64,000 nt of DNA, from NCBI RefSeq assembly GCF_900107125.1, contig NZ_FNOU01000005.1:1-64000 (forward strand), in the 5' to 3' direction. Position 1 is the stretch's first letter, and each line of letters opens with the position of its first letter. The notes under the pieces were generated by a model. It made no database searches and was not told the DNA's origin. It saw only the letters and a program-made list of their open reading frames with translations. Source of the stretch: Eubacterium barkeri. GTDB taxonomy: Bacteria > Bacillota > Clostridia > Eubacteriales > Eubacteriaceae. Below are positions 9,208 through 19,299 of the stretch, in pieces. Both the position numbers and the translations under genes were made by a program.

Positions 9208-9284
9208 TGGTGGGCCATCAGGGACTCGAACCCTGGACACCCTGATTAAGAGTCAGGTGCTCTAGCCAACTGAGCTAATGGCCC
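9208..9284 (-). tRNA. tRNA-Lys (anticodon CTT)
   Basis: The minus strand gives a full cloverleaf of 77 nt: acceptor GGGCCAT/ATGGCCC, D-arm with AGCTCAGTTGG, anticodon stem CCTGA/TCAGG with loop CTCTTAA (anticodon CTT, codon AAG), T-arm with GGTTCGAGTCC, and an encoded CCA end. It serves lysine AAG codons. Confidence 0.96.
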
Positions 9285-9316
9285 ATTTATTGACCGCTCA
9301 TTTGCGGTACTTATAT

Positions 9317-9345
9317 AGTATAGACGAGTGATATAAAAAAAGCAA
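9317..9345 (-). promoter_or_regulatory. tRNA-Lys promoter
   Basis: TTGCTT (9340-9345) and TATACT (9317-9322) are 17 bp apart on the minus strand, about 33 bp before the tRNA. The remaining stretch to 9540 is AT-rich and I see no gene in it. Confidence 0.75.
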
Positions 9346-9540
9346 GTACTTTTTTATTTTTTTATTGATACTTTCTTAAAATTTTTCACTCAACCATACC
9401 TTTCCCCTTTTCATTAAGAATCCCCTTCTATAATTTAAAAGCAACAGGTACCATCACAGAAAAATTCCATGGTCCCGGAAAGGATGGTTATTATGAAGAA
9501 AACGAGCAGGTGATGCCATCCATCAATTTTCTACACCCCT

Positions 9541-9576
9541 ATAAAAAGGCACTGCATGGTCGGCAGTGCCTTTTTG
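9541..9576. terminator. Bidirectional terminator after adenine deaminase
   Basis: Stem GGCACTGC (9548-9555) and GCAGTGCC (9563-9570) has A runs on the left and T runs on the right, so it works for either strand. It follows the minus-strand ade stop codon by about 12 bp. Confidence 0.85.
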
Positions 9577-9587
9577 CATTCCAACGA

Positions 9588-11354
9588 TTATTCGACAACC
9601 TCTAAAATAGGATTAATGACTTCCTGGGTGAGGACATTGATAAAGCCCATATCGGTAATGGCATAGGTTGGCAGTGCTGCCAAGCAAATGAAGGATAAAA
9701 ACATAAAGGGAATGGCAATGGGACATCCCAAATCGTGAATGGCAGCATTGAGTTTTTTCTTTTCTGCTGCCAGTGCTTCCCCAGAAAGATCGGACAGAAG
9801 CCCACAAATGGGATAAGCCACCTCGGCCACCACCTGGCCATCTACCACGACACATTGTCCCCCACCGATATCAATGAGGTGGTTGACAGCCACGGACATA
9901 TCCTCGAAATTAGTCCCCAGAACAATGACATTGTGATTATCATGGCCCACTGATGAAGCAATGGCACCTGCCTGCATATGGAAACCACCCATAAAGGCCT
10001 TCCCCACATTGCCATTTTTGCCATAACGTTCAACCTGGGCAATATATAATACATCCTGGGCTACATCACAGGTGATGGCGCCATCCACCACATCCAGCAC
10101 CACTTCCCGACCTTCGGTAATGGGAATCCATGGCAGGGTATCCATTACTTGAACCTTCACCTTTTTTGCCCCCTCTGGCGCTTTCATTTTAAAGCTATCC
10201 GGGGTAATGGGGTGTTTCAGAGTCGTCGTATTTAACAGACACGGCTGATGGTCAGCCACAGGATAATGGATGAGCATTTTCCCCTGATCTAAAATCGGTG
10301 TTCCCCCGGCAATGACGCTGAGGACCTTGAAATTCTCGGGTCCTGTGGTGATGTTCACATCGGCCCGACGTCCAGGGGCTAAACCACCAATTTCATCATC
10401 CAAATGGAAGGCCCGGGCGGCATTGAGGGAGACCATGGTGATGGCCGTTGCAAAATCCACCCCTGCATCCAGAGCGACCCGTACGGCATCGTCCAAATGG
10501 CCCCGTTCCACAGCATCTACTGTGTGGAGATCATCGGTGACGATGCTCACCCGGGAGGTATCCAATCCCAACTCTAAAATTGGCGTGATGCAGTCCTTCA
10601 GGCCCCGGGCAGCAGAGCCTTCACGAATCATCAGATGGCAACCGTTTCTCAGACGAAGGAGGGCATCCTCGGCCCCCAGGGCTTCGTGGTCCGTGGTTAC
10701 CCCTGCCGCCAGGCAAGCATTCATAGCGGGCCCCTTCATATCCGGTAAATGGCCCTGGCAGGTTTTTCCAGGCAGTCCCTTCGCCATATCCATGGATGCT
10801 AAGAGGTCCGGGAAACCGGCCAATACGTAGGGTCCGACGATTTCTGAGAGACCGACGGCATCCTTACGTTCCAGGGCCTTTTTAATGATATCGTAATCGA
10901 ATCGTCCCCCACTGGTTTCCAGATTGGGTGAAAAGGGGACGTGGGAAGGCACCACAAAATAGAGTTTAAGGGCGGTTTCTGCTGCTTCATCCAAAACAGC
11001 CTCAATACCCTCGATTCCCGCGACAACGCCAATTTCGTGGAGGTCTGTCATCACCACGGTAGTCCCGTGTTTTAATACCAGTTCCGCAAAGGAACGAATG
11101 GCCAGGCTGGTGCTTTCCGGATGGATATGCCCATCGATGAAACCTGGAGTAATATACTGTCCCCCGGCATCGATAACCACAGTCCCTTCACCGATGCAAT
11201 AATCAACATCACCCACGGCAGCAATGGTATCGCCACTGATGGCGACACCGCCATCATAAATTTCATGGGAATACACATTGACCAATTTGCCATTTTTTAC
11301 AACGATATCTGCAGGTGCTTGTCCCCCTGCTACTGCCAACAATTGTGTGTTCAA
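9588..11354 (-). CDS. ade: Adenine deaminase
   Basis: A 588-residue amidohydrolase-superfamily enzyme converting adenine to hypoxanthine and ammonia. The metal site is marked by PGFIDGHIHPEST near residue 90, followed by TTVVMTDLHEIGVVAGIEG and a TTDHEALG segment near 225. The C-terminal half carries the Ade-specific GHDNHNVIVLG motif near 470. Length and motifs match bacterial Ade. The start codon is TTG, justified by AGGAGG 6 bases before it. It follows the related amidohydrolase gene by 33 bp, forming a two-gene purine salvage operon. Confidence 0.95.
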   Translation of the reverse strand: MNTQLLAVAGGQAPADIVVKNGKLVNVYSHEIYDGGVAISGDTIAAVGDVDYCIGEGTVVIDAGGQYITPGFIDGHIHPESTSLAIRSFAELVLKHGTTVVMTDLHEIGVVAGIEGIEAVLDEAAETALKLYFVVPSHVPFSPNLETSGGRFDYDIIKKALERKDAVGLSEIVGPYVLAGFPDLLASMDMAKGLPGKTCQGHLPDMKGPAMNACLAAGVTTDHEALGAEDALLRLRNGCHLMIREGSAARGLKDCITPILELGLDTSRVSIVTDDLHTVDAVERGHLDDAVRVALDAGVDFATAITMVSLNAARAFHLDDEIGGLAPGRRADVNITTGPENFKVLSVIAGGTPILDQGKMLIHYPVADHQPCLLNTTTLKHPITPDSFKMKAPEGAKKVKVQVMDTLPWIPITEGREVVLDVVDGAITCDVAQDVLYIAQVERYGKNGNVGKAFMGGFHMQAGAIASSVGHDNHNVIVLGTNFEDMSVAVNHLIDIGGGQCVVVDGQVVAEVAYPICGLLSDLSGEALAAEKKKLNAAIHDLGCPIAIPFMFLSFICLAALPTYAITDMGFINVLTQEVINPILEVVE

Positions 11355-11387
11355 TTTCTACCTCCTAATACTCAATACGATAATCAG

Positions 11388-12764
11388 CTATCTTACAACG
11401 GGATAGCGATCCGGCAATACGATTCCGGCCCGAGCATAAATGGCTTCCGCCCGCTCCTGGGCCTCCTTCAGGATGGCTTCTTCATCCAGGGTCAGGATAA
11501 CCCGATCCTTCATCAGCCACCGCCCATCACACATGGTACTTTCAATATTACTGGAATGCATGGCCGTTACCAGAGCGGCAACGGGATCATTCACGGGCAT
11601 CATGGAAGGTCCATGGGGATTAACAATGATGAGGTCGGCCTTTTTTCCCACTTCAATACTGCCGTAAAGGTCATCATCCAACAGAGCCCGTGCCCCATTT
11701 TTAGTGGCCATCTGAAGGATATCCTCCGAGGGCACCACCGTGGAATCCAGCCGCCAGCCTTTATGAATTAAAGATGTCAGCCACATTTCATCCACCATGT
11801 CCATCCGATTACTAGAGGAGGCGCCATCGGTTCCGATGGAGACACAGACCCCTTTAGTAAGCATTTGGGGAATCTTGGCAAAGCCTAAAACCCGCATGGC
11901 CGAGGCGGGGTTGTGGGAAACTTTTACGTCATAGGCTTTGAACCAATCGATTTCTTCATTGGTTAGCCACACGGTGTGGACCGCCAGCAGGTTTTTATCC
12001 AGCACCCCCAGCTTTTTAAGATGGGTTACCGTGGGTTCCCCATAGACGGCCTGGGTATATTCGATTTCGGATTTCGCCTCCGCAACGTGCATATGAACCC
12101 CAACACCGTAGTGATCCGCCAGCTCCTTGGTTCGGACGATGAGGTCGTCGGTGTTATTAAAGATGGTCCGTAGGCCAAACCATACCTGAACCCGACCATC
12201 GGCGGTGTTGTGGTATTTTTTCAAATCCTCAACCTGCTGCTCCAGCTCTTCGTCGGCAGTCCGTTGCCAAATTTCCGGAAGACCCTCGCCACAGTCCATA
12301 ACGGATTTCGCCAGCTTGGCCCGGAGCCCGGACTGGGCCACCGCCCTGGCCATCCCAGAGACAAATTGCCCCCCAGGCTCTGCAAAGCTGGTCACCCCAC
12401 AGCGGATTTGCTCCAGGCAGCACATCAGGGTGGAGACGTAGGAGTCCTCCTCGGTCATATTGCTTTCAAAGGGCCACATGCGCTTATGCAGCCAGGTCAT
12501 AAAATCCACATCATCCCCGACGCCCCGGCTAATCTGCTGGGAGGTATGGACATGGGTATTCACCAGCCCTGGAAGGACATATTTCCCCTGGAGATCAAAG
12601 ACCTCCGCCCCCATAGTTATCGTGGCAGGATCCACCTTGCCCACCGCCTGAATACGGTCTCCGTTAATCAGGATATCCCCCCGCTCATAAACCTGATTTT
12701 GATCATTCATGGTCAGGATCATGGCATTTTTCAAATAAATCTGTTTTACCATGTTGCTTTTCAT
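11388..12764 (-). CDS. SAH / 5'-methylthioadenosine / 5'-deoxyadenosine deaminase-type amidohydrolase
   Basis: A 458-residue amidohydrolase of the MtaD/SsnA group. It shows VLPGLVNTHVHTSQQISRG near residue 60 (HxH metal site), HMHVAEAKSEIEY near 215, AVHTVWL near 255 and GTDGASSSNRMDM near 300 (catalytic Asp). Relatives deaminate S-adenosylhomocysteine, methylthioadenosine or 5'-deoxyadenosine to inosine forms. Next to ade and in a window rich in radical SAM enzymes, recycling of SAM by-products is a reasonable inference. Start chosen at ATG 12764, which sits very close to AAAGGAGG. The nearby ATG at 12755 is an alternative. Confidence 0.82.
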   Translation of the reverse strand: MKSNMVKQIYLKNAMILTMNDQNQVYERGDILINGDRIQAVGKVDPATITMGAEVFDLQGKYVLPGLVNTHVHTSQQISRGVGDDVDFMTWLHKRMWPFESNMTEEDSYVSTLMCCLEQIRCGVTSFAEPGGQFVSGMARAVAQSGLRAKLAKSVMDCGEGLPEIWQRTADEELEQQVEDLKKYHNTADGRVQVWFGLRTIFNNTDDLIVRTKELADHYGVGVHMHVAEAKSEIEYTQAVYGEPTVTHLKKLGVLDKNLLAVHTVWLTNEEIDWFKAYDVKVSHNPASAMRVLGFAKIPQMLTKGVCVSIGTDGASSSNRMDMVDEMWLTSLIHKGWRLDSTVVPSEDILQMATKNGARALLDDDLYGSIEVGKKADLIIVNPHGPSMMPVNDPVAALVTAMHSSNIESTMCDGRWLMKDRVILTLDEEAILKEAQERAEAIYARAGIVLPDRYPVVR

Positions 12765-12844
12765 TACCTCCTTTTTATGCTTTCTTTCATTATACTGCAC
12801 CCTTCTCCCACTTACCAATAAAATCACAAATTAGAATCGTCCTA

Positions 12845-12886
12845 TATAAAAACACCCCAGATGCGTGGGTTTCACTTCTGGGGTGC
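12845..12886 (-). terminator. Terminator after purB
   Basis: On the minus strand CACCCCAGA pairs with TCTGGGGTG and is followed by TTTTTATAT. It begins about 15 bp past the purB stop codon. Confidence 0.85.
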
Positions 12887-12901
12887 TCAGATTCTATGGG
12901 C

Positions 12902-14335
12902 TTAAACCTTTAAATCCACTTCGGATTTATCGATAAGGTCAGCATTGTCTTTTAAAATTGGAGTGACTTCCTCTTCGATGAAATCTTCCACCTGTTGGGG
13001 TGCCCGGCCGATATAGAGGCTGGGATCCAAAATGGCGGCGACATCTGTCTCAGTGATCCCAAAGGTGCCGTCAGCGACGATGCGTTCCATAAGGTCATTG
13101 GGCTTACCTTCCACCTTGACGGTGGCCCCGGCTTCCATGGAGAGGACCCGAATTTTTTCATGGAGGTCCTGACGGTCTCCACCGCGCTTCACCCCTTCCA
13201 TGATAATGTTTTCAGTGGCCATAAAGGGCAGCTCGTTTAAGATATGCTGGCGGATAACCTTGGGATAGACCACCAGGCCACCTGCCACATTATTGGCGAT
13301 TCCGATAATGGCATCCACGGCCAGGAAGGCTTCTGGTACCGCGATGCGCTTGTTGGCGGAATCATCCAGGGTCCGTTCAAACCATTGGGTGGCCTGGGTG
13401 ATGGCAGGATTGAGGGAATCCACGATGACATAGCGGGCCAGGGAGCAGATGCGTTCTGAGCGCATGGGGTTCCGCTTGTAGGCCATGGCCGAGGAACCAA
13501 TTTGTGTCTTTTCAAAGGGCTCTTCCACTTCCTTTAAGTGCTGAAGAAGCCGAATATCTGTGGCAAATTTGCTCAAGCTCTGGGCGATGCCAGACAGCAC
13601 AGCCAGCACCTGGGCGTCAAATTTACGGGGATAGGTTTGCCCTGTAACAGCGTAGGTTTTTTTGTAGCCCATCTTCTTGGCCACTAAGGCATCAATCTGC
13701 TTTACCTTGGCCTGGTCGTTTTCGAAGAGATCCATAAAGCTGGCCTGGGTGCCAGTGGTTCCCTTGGCCCCACGAAGACGCACACTACCAATCAGGTGGC
13801 ACAGGTCTTCGTAATCCATGAGCAAGTCCTGAATCCATAGCGTCGCCCGTTTCCCAACAGTTGTCAGCTGGGCAGGCTGGAAGTGGGTAAAGCCCAGGGT
13901 GGGCAGATCCTTGTATTCCATGGCAAAATCTGTCAGCTTGGCAATGAGGTTGACCAGAATCCCCTTCACATGAATCAGTCCTTCGGTATAAGTAATAATG
14001 TCCGTATTATCCCCCACATAGGCGCTGGTGGCCCCCAGGTGGATGATTCCCTTGGCCCCCGGGCATTGGGCACCGTAGGTATGGACATGGGCCATGACAT
14101 CATGGCGAAGGATTTTTTCTTCCTTGGCCGCCATATCATAGTCAATATCGTAAATCTTAGCCCGAAGCTCTTCGATCTGTGCATCGGTAATGGGTAACCC
14201 CAGTTCTTGTTCCGCTTCTGCCAGGGCGACCCAGAGCTTGCGCCAGGTGGAAAATTTATTATCTGCGGAAAAAATCCGACTGATTTCCTTGGAGGCATAC
14301 CGTTCAATAAGGGGGCTTTCGTAATACTCTTTCAT
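12902..14335 (-). CDS. purB: Adenylosuccinate lyase
   Basis: A 477-residue fumarase/aspartase-superfamily lyase. It catalyses two steps of purine synthesis: SAICAR to AICAR and adenylosuccinate to AMP, each releasing fumarate. Signature regions are [20 protein letters not shown] near residue 95, [19 protein letters not shown] near 150 and the flexible catalytic loop [19 protein letters not shown] near 290. It lies 8 bp after the aminotransferase stop codon, so it is the last gene of a ymdB-aminotransferase-purB unit ended by the hairpin at 12845-12886. Confidence 0.95.
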   Translation of the reverse strand: MKEYYESPLIERYASKEISRIFSADNKFSTWRKLWVALAEAEQELGLPITDAQIEELRAKIYDIDYDMAAKEEKILRHDVMAHVHTYGAQCPGAKGIIHLGATSAYVGDNTDIITYTEGLIHVKGILVNLIAKLTDFAMEYKDLPTLGFTHFQPAQLTTVGKRATLWIQDLLMDYEDLCHLIGSVRLRGAKGTTGTQASFMDLFENDQAKVKQIDALVAKKMGYKKTYAVTGQTYPRKFDAQVLAVLSGIAQSLSKFATDIRLLQHLKEVEEPFEKTQIGSSAMAYKRNPMRSERICSLARYVIVDSLNPAITQATQWFERTLDDSANKRIAVPEAFLAVDAIIGIANNVAGGLVVYPKVIRQHILNELPFMATENIIMEGVKRGGDRQDLHEKIRVLSMEAGATVKVEGKPNDLMERIVADGTFGITETDVAAILDPSLYIGRAPQQVEDFIEEEVTPILKDNADLIDKSEVDLKV

Positions 14336-14343
14336 CGTATCTC

Positions 14344-15531
14344 CTATCTTCGTCCTTCTAAAAAGTGTTCAATCCGGTCGAAGCCTTCCTGGATCTCTTC
14401 AAGGCTGGTGGCAAAGGAAAACCGTATGTAGTTCTCCACACCAAAGGCTTCTCCGGGAATGGTCACGACCTTTTCATTCTCTAATAGCTGTGCCGCAAAA
14501 TCGTAAGCCGAGGCTATTTTGTATTTATTATCCCCGATTATGGCAGAGATGTCCACAAAAATGTAGAAGGTGCTCAGGGGGTAAATATAGCGAAATTCCG
14601 GGATGGCGTTCATTCTCGCCATCATCGCTCGACGGCGCACATCAAAAACAGCAACAATTTCTGATACCTTATCCCCCTTTTCGGTAAGGGCTGTGATCCC
14701 TGCGTACTGGGTGATGGTAGAGGGATGAGAAATGAGATGACCCTGGATTTTCTTCATCCCCTCGATCAGAGTCCGGGGCCCCGCGGCATAGCCCAGACGC
14801 CAACCGGTCATGGCAAAGGTTTTGGAAAAACCATTAACCACTAGGGTATGGGCCTTGATCGCCTCTCCCAGGGAAGCGATGCTCACCACCTTAGCTTCAT
14901 CGTAGACGAAGGCCTCGTAAATTTCATCGGAAATCACCCAGATATCCGCCTCTACAATGACCTTGGCCAGCTCTGCAAGTTCCCCCTCGGTATAAAACAC
15001 CCCAGTGGGATTTAAGGGGGTATTGAGCATAAGGGCCGTTGTTTTATCTGTAATCGCAGCCTTTAACTGCTCCGGCGTCATTTTAAAATCAGCCCCGGGA
15101 TCGGTGTCCACCACCACCGGAACACCCCCAGCCAGCTTAACCATTTCCGTATAACTGACCCAATAGGGTCTGGGGATAATGACTTCATCCCCAGGGTCCA
15201 GCATGGCCTGGAGGCCCACGGATAGGCTTACCTTAGCCCCGCTCCCCACGATAATGTCATCCGGGGTATATTCCAGCCCATTTTCAACACGAAGCTTTTC
15301 TGCAATGGCCTGGCGCAAGGCATACACCCCGGCCACGGCATCGTATTTGGTGTATCCGGCATCGATGGCCGCCTTGGCCCCGGAGCAAATATAGTCCGGA
15401 GTGATGAAATCCGGCTCCCCGGTACCAAAGCGCACCACCGATTCTCCAGCCGCTGTAAAGACCGCTGCCTGCTCTGCCAGCTTCAGGGTCAGGGAAGGGA
15501 TACAGGTTTCTAATTTTTGTGATAATTTCAT
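14344..15531 (-). CDS. Class I pyridoxal-phosphate aminotransferase (aspartate aminotransferase-like)
   Basis: A 395-residue fold-type I aminotransferase. It has [14 protein letters not shown] near 40, [12 protein letters not shown] near 170, [12 protein letters not shown] near 200, the PLP-lysine loop [18 protein letters not shown] near 230, and the substrate-binding RFSFA near the C-terminus. Members of this subgroup use aspartate, but substrate range cannot be fixed from sequence. The true start is ATG 15531: GGAG stands 6 bases before it and only one base separates it from the ymdB stop codon, so translation is coupled. A longer in-frame upstream reading merely overlaps ymdB. Confidence 0.9.
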   Translation of the reverse strand: MKLSQKLETCIPSLTLKLAEQAAVFTAAGESVVRFGTGEPDFITPDYICSGAKAAIDAGYTKYDAVAGVYALRQAIAEKLRVENGLEYTPDDIIVGSGAKVSLSVGLQAMLDPGDEVIIPRPYWVSYTEMVKLAGGVPVVVDTDPGADFKMTPEQLKAAITDKTTALMLNTPLNPTGVFYTEGELAELAKVIVEADIWVISDEIYEAFVYDEAKVVSIASLGEAIKAHTLVVNGFSKTFAMTGWRLGYAAGPRTLIEGMKKIQGHLISHPSTITQYAGITALTEKGDKVSEIVAVFDVRRRAMMARMNAIPEFRYIYPLSTFYIFVDISAIIGDNKYKIASAYDFAAQLLENEKVVTIPGEAFGVENYIRFSFATSLEEIQEGFDRIEHFLEGRR

Positions 15532-15532
15532 G

Positions 15533-16321
15533 CTACTCTCCGTAAACCACGTAAATCCGCTCAACGCTCCGGGCTCGTCCTGTCCCTTCATCCACATCGG
15601 CCAGGATACCATTAATCTGCCAGGGATGGTCCTTTTCCGCCACGAAGCGTTCCGGGCGCTTAGTTCGCATATTGCCGATGATAATATCCTTCTCCACTCC
15701 AATGACCCCATTTAATGCCCCGGTCATCCCCAGATCGGTAATATAGGCGGTTCCCCCAGGGAGGACCCGGGCATCGGCGGTTTGGACGTGGGTATGGGTT
15801 CCCACCACCACCGAAGCCTTACCGTCCAGGTAATACCCAAAAGCTATTTTTTCAGAGGTGGCTTCGGCGTGGAAATCCACTAAGAGAATGTCCACTGCTT
15901 CCCGATTGGCCTCGTAAATTTTATCAAAGGTAGCAAAGGGACAGCACCCCATTTCCGGCATAAAAATTTGACCGGAGAGGTTGAGGATGCCAATGCGGAC
16001 TGCCCCATGGTGAAAGATGGCGAAACCTTGTCCCGGACAGGGCTCGGGGTAGTTGGCCGGACGGACGATTTGGGGATAGGCGTCGATATAATGGACGGTT
16101 TCCTTCTGGTTCCACACGTGGTTTCCCATGGTGATGGCATCCACGGGAAGGGCCAGCAGCTCCGCCGCATTTTTTTCGGTCATGCCGTTTCCTCCCGAAG
16201 CATTTTCCCCATTGATAACGGTAAAATCCACCTGATGGGCTGTGATAATCTCCCTCAGATGCTCTTTAAGGACGCTTCGGCCCGGCCGGCTGAAGACATC
16301 CCCGATCATTAGTATTTTCAT
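15533..16321 (-). CDS. ymdB: YmdB-type 2',3'-cyclic-nucleotide phosphodiesterase
   Basis: A 262-residue calcineurin-like metallophosphoesterase of the YmdB family. Metal ligands appear in GDVFSRPGR near residue 7, INGENASGG near 36, TMGNHVWNQKE near 64, VDFHAEATSEK near 148 and VVGTHTHVQTADARVLPGGTAYITDLGMTG near 170. YmdB hydrolyses cyclic nucleotides and shapes global gene expression in Bacillus, where its gene also follows rny, as it does here. A terminator lies between the two, so coupling with rny may be only partial. Confidence 0.92.
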   Translation of the reverse strand: MKILMIGDVFSRPGRSVLKEHLREIITAHQVDFTVINGENASGGNGMTEKNAAELLALPVDAITMGNHVWNQKETVHYIDAYPQIVRPANYPEPCPGQGFAIFHHGAVRIGILNLSGQIFMPEMGCCPFATFDKIYEANREAVDILLVDFHAEATSEKIAFGYYLDGKASVVVGTHTHVQTADARVLPGGTAYITDLGMTGALNGVIGVEKDIIIGNMRTKRPERFVAEKDHPWQINGILADVDEGTGRARSVERIYVVYGE

Positions 16322-16336
16322 GATGACTCCTTGTTA

Positions 16337-16373
16337 TTAAAAAAGGAAGGGGCTTCCCCTTCCTTCTTTTTTT
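16337..16373. terminator. Hairpin terminator between rny and ymdB
   Basis: GGAAGGGG pairs with CCCCTTCC with a very short loop. T runs are present on both strands (16367-16373 plus, 16337-16344 as A on plus). It lies about 100 bp after the rny stop codon. Confidence 0.75.
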
Positions 16374-16379
16374 GAAATC

Positions 16380-16468
16380 TATACTTTCCTTGCCTCATTA
16401 CCGCAGGCCACTCGCTTACGCTCGTAGACCGGCCTGCTCCCGATTCCGTTTCACGGAATCGGATTCGG
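16380..16468. repeat. Extragenic palindromic element
   Basis: Two hairpins follow the rny stop codon: GCAGGCC/GGCCTGC (16403-16409, 16431-16437) and CGATTCCG/CGGAATCG (16441-16448, 16454-16461). The motif CACTCGCTTACGCTCG, or its complement GAGCG..GAGTG, resembles the element at 27.4 kb. Confidence 0.5.
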
Positions 16469-16470
16469 CG

Positions 16471-18015
16471 TCACTTAGCGTACTCTACAGCCCGCGTTTC
16501 CCGGATCAAATTGACTTTGATATTTCCGGGGTATTCCATTTCCGCTTCGATTTTTTTGGCGACATCCTTGGAGAGCATCAACATGCCATCGTCATCGACG
16601 GCATCAGGTTTCACCATGATACGAACCTCACGGCCAGCCTGGATGGCAAAGGATTTTTCCACCCCATCGAAGGAGTTGGCAATTTTTTCAAGCTCTTCCA
16701 GACGTTGGACGTAGGAGACTAAGGTCTCTCTGCGGGCACCAGGACGAGCCGCCGAAATGGCATCCGCTGCCTGGACCAGTACGGCTTCAATGGTAGTTGC
16801 TTCCACATCCCCGTGGTGGGCTTCCACCGCATGGATGACATTCTTGTTTTCCTTATGCTTCTTCAGCACATTTACACCGATTTCCACATGGTTCCCTTCG
16901 ACTTCGTGGTCGATGGCTTTCCCAATATCGTGGAGGAGTCCGGCACGTTTGGCAATTTTTACATTAGCTTCCAACTCTGCCGCCATGAGGCCCGCCAAAT
17001 GGGCTACCTCAATGGAGTGTTTGAGCACATTCTGGCCATAGCTGGTCCGGTATTTCAGTCGCCCTAACAGCTTCACAATTTCCGGATGGACATTGTGAAT
17101 CCCGGTATCAAAGCAAGCTTGCTCGCCCACTTCCTTAATCTGTACTTCCATTTCCTTCTGGCTCTTGTTAACGATTTCTTCAATCCTTGCCGGATGGATT
17201 CGCCCATCAATGATGAGCTTTTCCAAAGACATCCGGGCAATTTCCCGGCGGATTGGGTCGAAACCCGATAAGATAACGGCTTCCGGGGTATCGTCAATAA
17301 TCAGATCGATGCCCGTCAGGGTTTCCAGGGTCCGAATGTTTCGCCCTTCCCGACCGATAATCCGTCCCTTCATTTCATCATTGGGCAGATTCACTACGCT
17401 GATGGTGTTTTCTGCCACATGGTCTGCGGCACAGCGTTGAATGGACTGAGCCACTAATTCCCGGGCTTTTTTATCCGCCCCGGCCTTAGCTTCCGTTTCA
17501 ATCTGGCGCACCATCATAGCGGCTTCTGTTCGGGTTTCCTTTTCCACCTCTTCCAAAACCATTTCCTTGGCTTCTTCTGCAGTGAGTCCAGAAATCTTCT
17601 GAAGCTCCTGGAGTTTTTCATCCAGCATGCCGTCCAGCTTTTCATGCTTACGGTCCAATTCCTTGTTCCGTTTTTCCAATTTCTCCATGGAACGTTCCAG
17701 ATTTTGGTTCTTACGGTCCAGGTTTTCTTCTTTTTGGACCAACCGATTTTCCATTTTCTGGAGCTCATTCCGCCGCTCCCGATTATCCTTCTCGATGGAT
17801 TCCTTCAGGGTGATGGCTTCTTCTTTGGCATTGAACAACAATTCCTTTTTCTGAGCCTCACCATCTCGAATCGCATCATTTACGATGCGTTTTGCTTCTT
17901 CTTCCGCACTGCGCGTTTTTCCTTCGGCAATATTTTTTCGGATGACATATCCGATGCCAAGTCCAACGACGACTGCGATCATTGAGCAGATTATTAATGT
18001 AATGATTGGTTTCAC
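16471..18015 (-). CDS. rny: Ribonuclease Y
   Basis: A 514-residue membrane-anchored endoribonuclease that starts mRNA decay. Order: N-terminal membrane helix (residues about 5-25), long charged coiled coil (about 30-190), KH RNA-binding domain with [15 protein letters not shown] near 215, and HD hydrolase domain with [15 protein letters not shown] near 330 and [12 protein letters not shown] near 360. The start is odd. The GTG at 18015 lies inside a perfect AGGAGGTGA ribosome site, while an ATC/ATT a few codons later has ideal spacing, so initiation may use a rare codon. A consensus promoter precedes it. Confidence 0.94.
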   Translation of the reverse strand: MKPIITLIICSMIAVVVGLGIGYVIRKNIAEGKTRSAEEEAKRIVNDAIRDGEAQKKELLFNAKEEAITLKESIEKDNRERRNELQKMENRLVQKEENLDRKNQNLERSMEKLEKRNKELDRKHEKLDGMLDEKLQELQKISGLTAEEAKEMVLEEVEKETRTEAAMMVRQIETEAKAGADKKARELVAQSIQRCAADHVAENTISVVNLPNDEMKGRIIGREGRNIRTLETLTGIDLIIDDTPEAVILSGFDPIRREIARMSLEKLIIDGRIHPARIEEIVNKSQKEMEVQIKEVGEQACFDTGIHNVHPEIVKLLGRLKYRTSYGQNVLKHSIEVAHLAGLMAAELEANVKIAKRAGLLHDIGKAIDHEVEGNHVEIGVNVLKKHKENKNVIHAVEAHHGDVEATTIEAVLVQAADAISAARPGARRETLVSYVQRLEELEKIANSFDGVEKSFAIQAGREVRIMVKPDAVDDDGMLMLSKDVAKKIEAEMEYPGNIKVNLIRETRAVEYAK

Positions 18016-18060
18016 CTCCTATTATGTGATTTCCATTTTTCAAATTAGTGTTACTAAGCT

Positions 18061-18089
18061 ATTGTATCCTTTTTTGAAAATGTTGTCAA
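18061..18089 (-). promoter_or_regulatory. rny promoter
   Basis: TTGACA (18084-18089) and TACAAT (18061-18066) are exactly 17 bp apart on the minus strand, about 45 bp before the rny start. Confidence 0.88.
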
Positions 18090-18126
18090 TAAAGAGCGTT
18101 TTCACAATCCGCTTTTTTAACGACTT

Positions 18127-19299
18127 TTATACATAAATAATCTTGACGGATTTATTGAGGGATTCCAGCAAATCAATCAGCTCTTTGGTAATGCGCCACT
18201 TGGAGCTGAGGGCATCTGGGAAATCCGGATTTTGATGGGCTGGATTAATGGAATTCCCAAGGACAAAATCAATATGGGTGCAGTGATTCACCAGCAAATC
18301 CGCTAAAATATCCGCACCGCCATTTCCTTTAAAGGCCTTATGTCCCTGGCGTTTTTCAATATACTCCCGGATAATCCGAACGGTTTCCTGGATGGTAATC
18401 ACGCCTTCGGTTACCAGGTCAATGGACTTCATATGACCCACCGGAGGAACGGACCGGGACATGGTGGACAAATCGATGTCAATCTCCTCTCCGTATTCCC
18501 GGGAAAGGATGTTACTGGCGGTTCCGCCGCAAACCACTTTTTTTCCCTTGGCTTCATCAAAGATATCCTTGATGAGATAATCCTTGGTCCGATCCAGTGG
18601 CGGTCCGGAAAAGAGGGTGACGTATTGATGCTCTTCTGCCCGCATCACCACCACCGTGGTATCATCCCCGGGCTTATGGGCATAGAGCTCATCACAGGTC
18701 TCAATCATCTTCATGGAGATATCCTTGCAGGTCACCATGTTCTCATCGTAGGTCCGGGCCAGGAAATAATCGGCGGCGTCCTCCCACTGCCAGCCAAAGT
18801 TCATCAAGGCGCCAACGCCGGCGTAGATCACGCCATCACTAAAGAAAGCCATGGTATCCCCAACCTGAATATCCATGGTGGTTTCAAAAACCTTTTTTCC
18901 CTGAAAATCCATGGTTTTTCGTGGCAAATCAATGATTTCCCCATCCCGGACATAAACGATTGGCGGGTTATCAAACTCAACAATATACATTTCCTGACGA
19001 CGCCAAAAAACCTGGACAATGGTAAAGGTGGAGTAAGCCAACTTACGCACCTGGCACACCGGCAGAGTGGCCTCCAAAGTTTCCAGTACATCTGGAAGGG
19101 GCATTTTTTCTTCCAGCATCGTCGCGGTGATCGTGGAGGTCATGGTGGCCAGGATATTAGCCTTTACCCCACTGCCCAGCCCATCTGCCAGCACGACGAT
19201 GACGCTCTCGTCATTAAACCGGATTTCCACGTTATCCCCGCAGAGCTCCTGGCTATACTTATTGATCCGATCATGGGCAATATCCATAAACAGGGGCAT
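18127..19299 (-). CDS. SpoIIE-family PP2C-like serine phosphatase
   Basis: A 390-residue protein. Residues 1 to about 235 form a SpoIIE phosphatase domain with the metal-binding VVLADGLGSGVKAN near 35, FFSDGV near 155 and HKPGDDTTVVVMR near 215. Residues about 235-390 are an extra C-terminal domain with a VCGGTASNILSREYG segment, not recognised further. Such proteins usually act on phosphorylated regulatory partners such as anti-anti-sigma factors. Its start overlaps the stop of the hydrogenase-like sensor (ATGA), so the two are made together. This three-gene set is known from many fermentative Clostridia near hydrogenase systems. Confidence 0.88.
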   Translation of the reverse strand: MPLFMDIAHDRINKYSQELCGDNVEIRFNDESVIVVLADGLGSGVKANILATMTSTITATMLEEKMPLPDVLETLEATLPVCQVRKLAYSTFTIVQVFWRRQEMYIVEFDNPPIVYVRDGEIIDLPRKTMDFQGKKVFETTMDIQVGDTMAFFSDGVIYAGVGALMNFGWQWEDAADYFLARTYDENMVTCKDISMKMIETCDELYAHKPGDDTTVVVMRAEEHQYVTLFSGPPLDRTKDYLIKDIFDEAKGKKVVCGGTASNILSREYGEEIDIDLSTMSRSVPPVGHMKSIDLVTEGVITIQETVRIIREYIEKRQGHKAFKGNGGADILADLLVNHCTHIDFVLGNSINPAHQNPDFPDALSSKWRITKELIDLLESLNKSVKIIYV

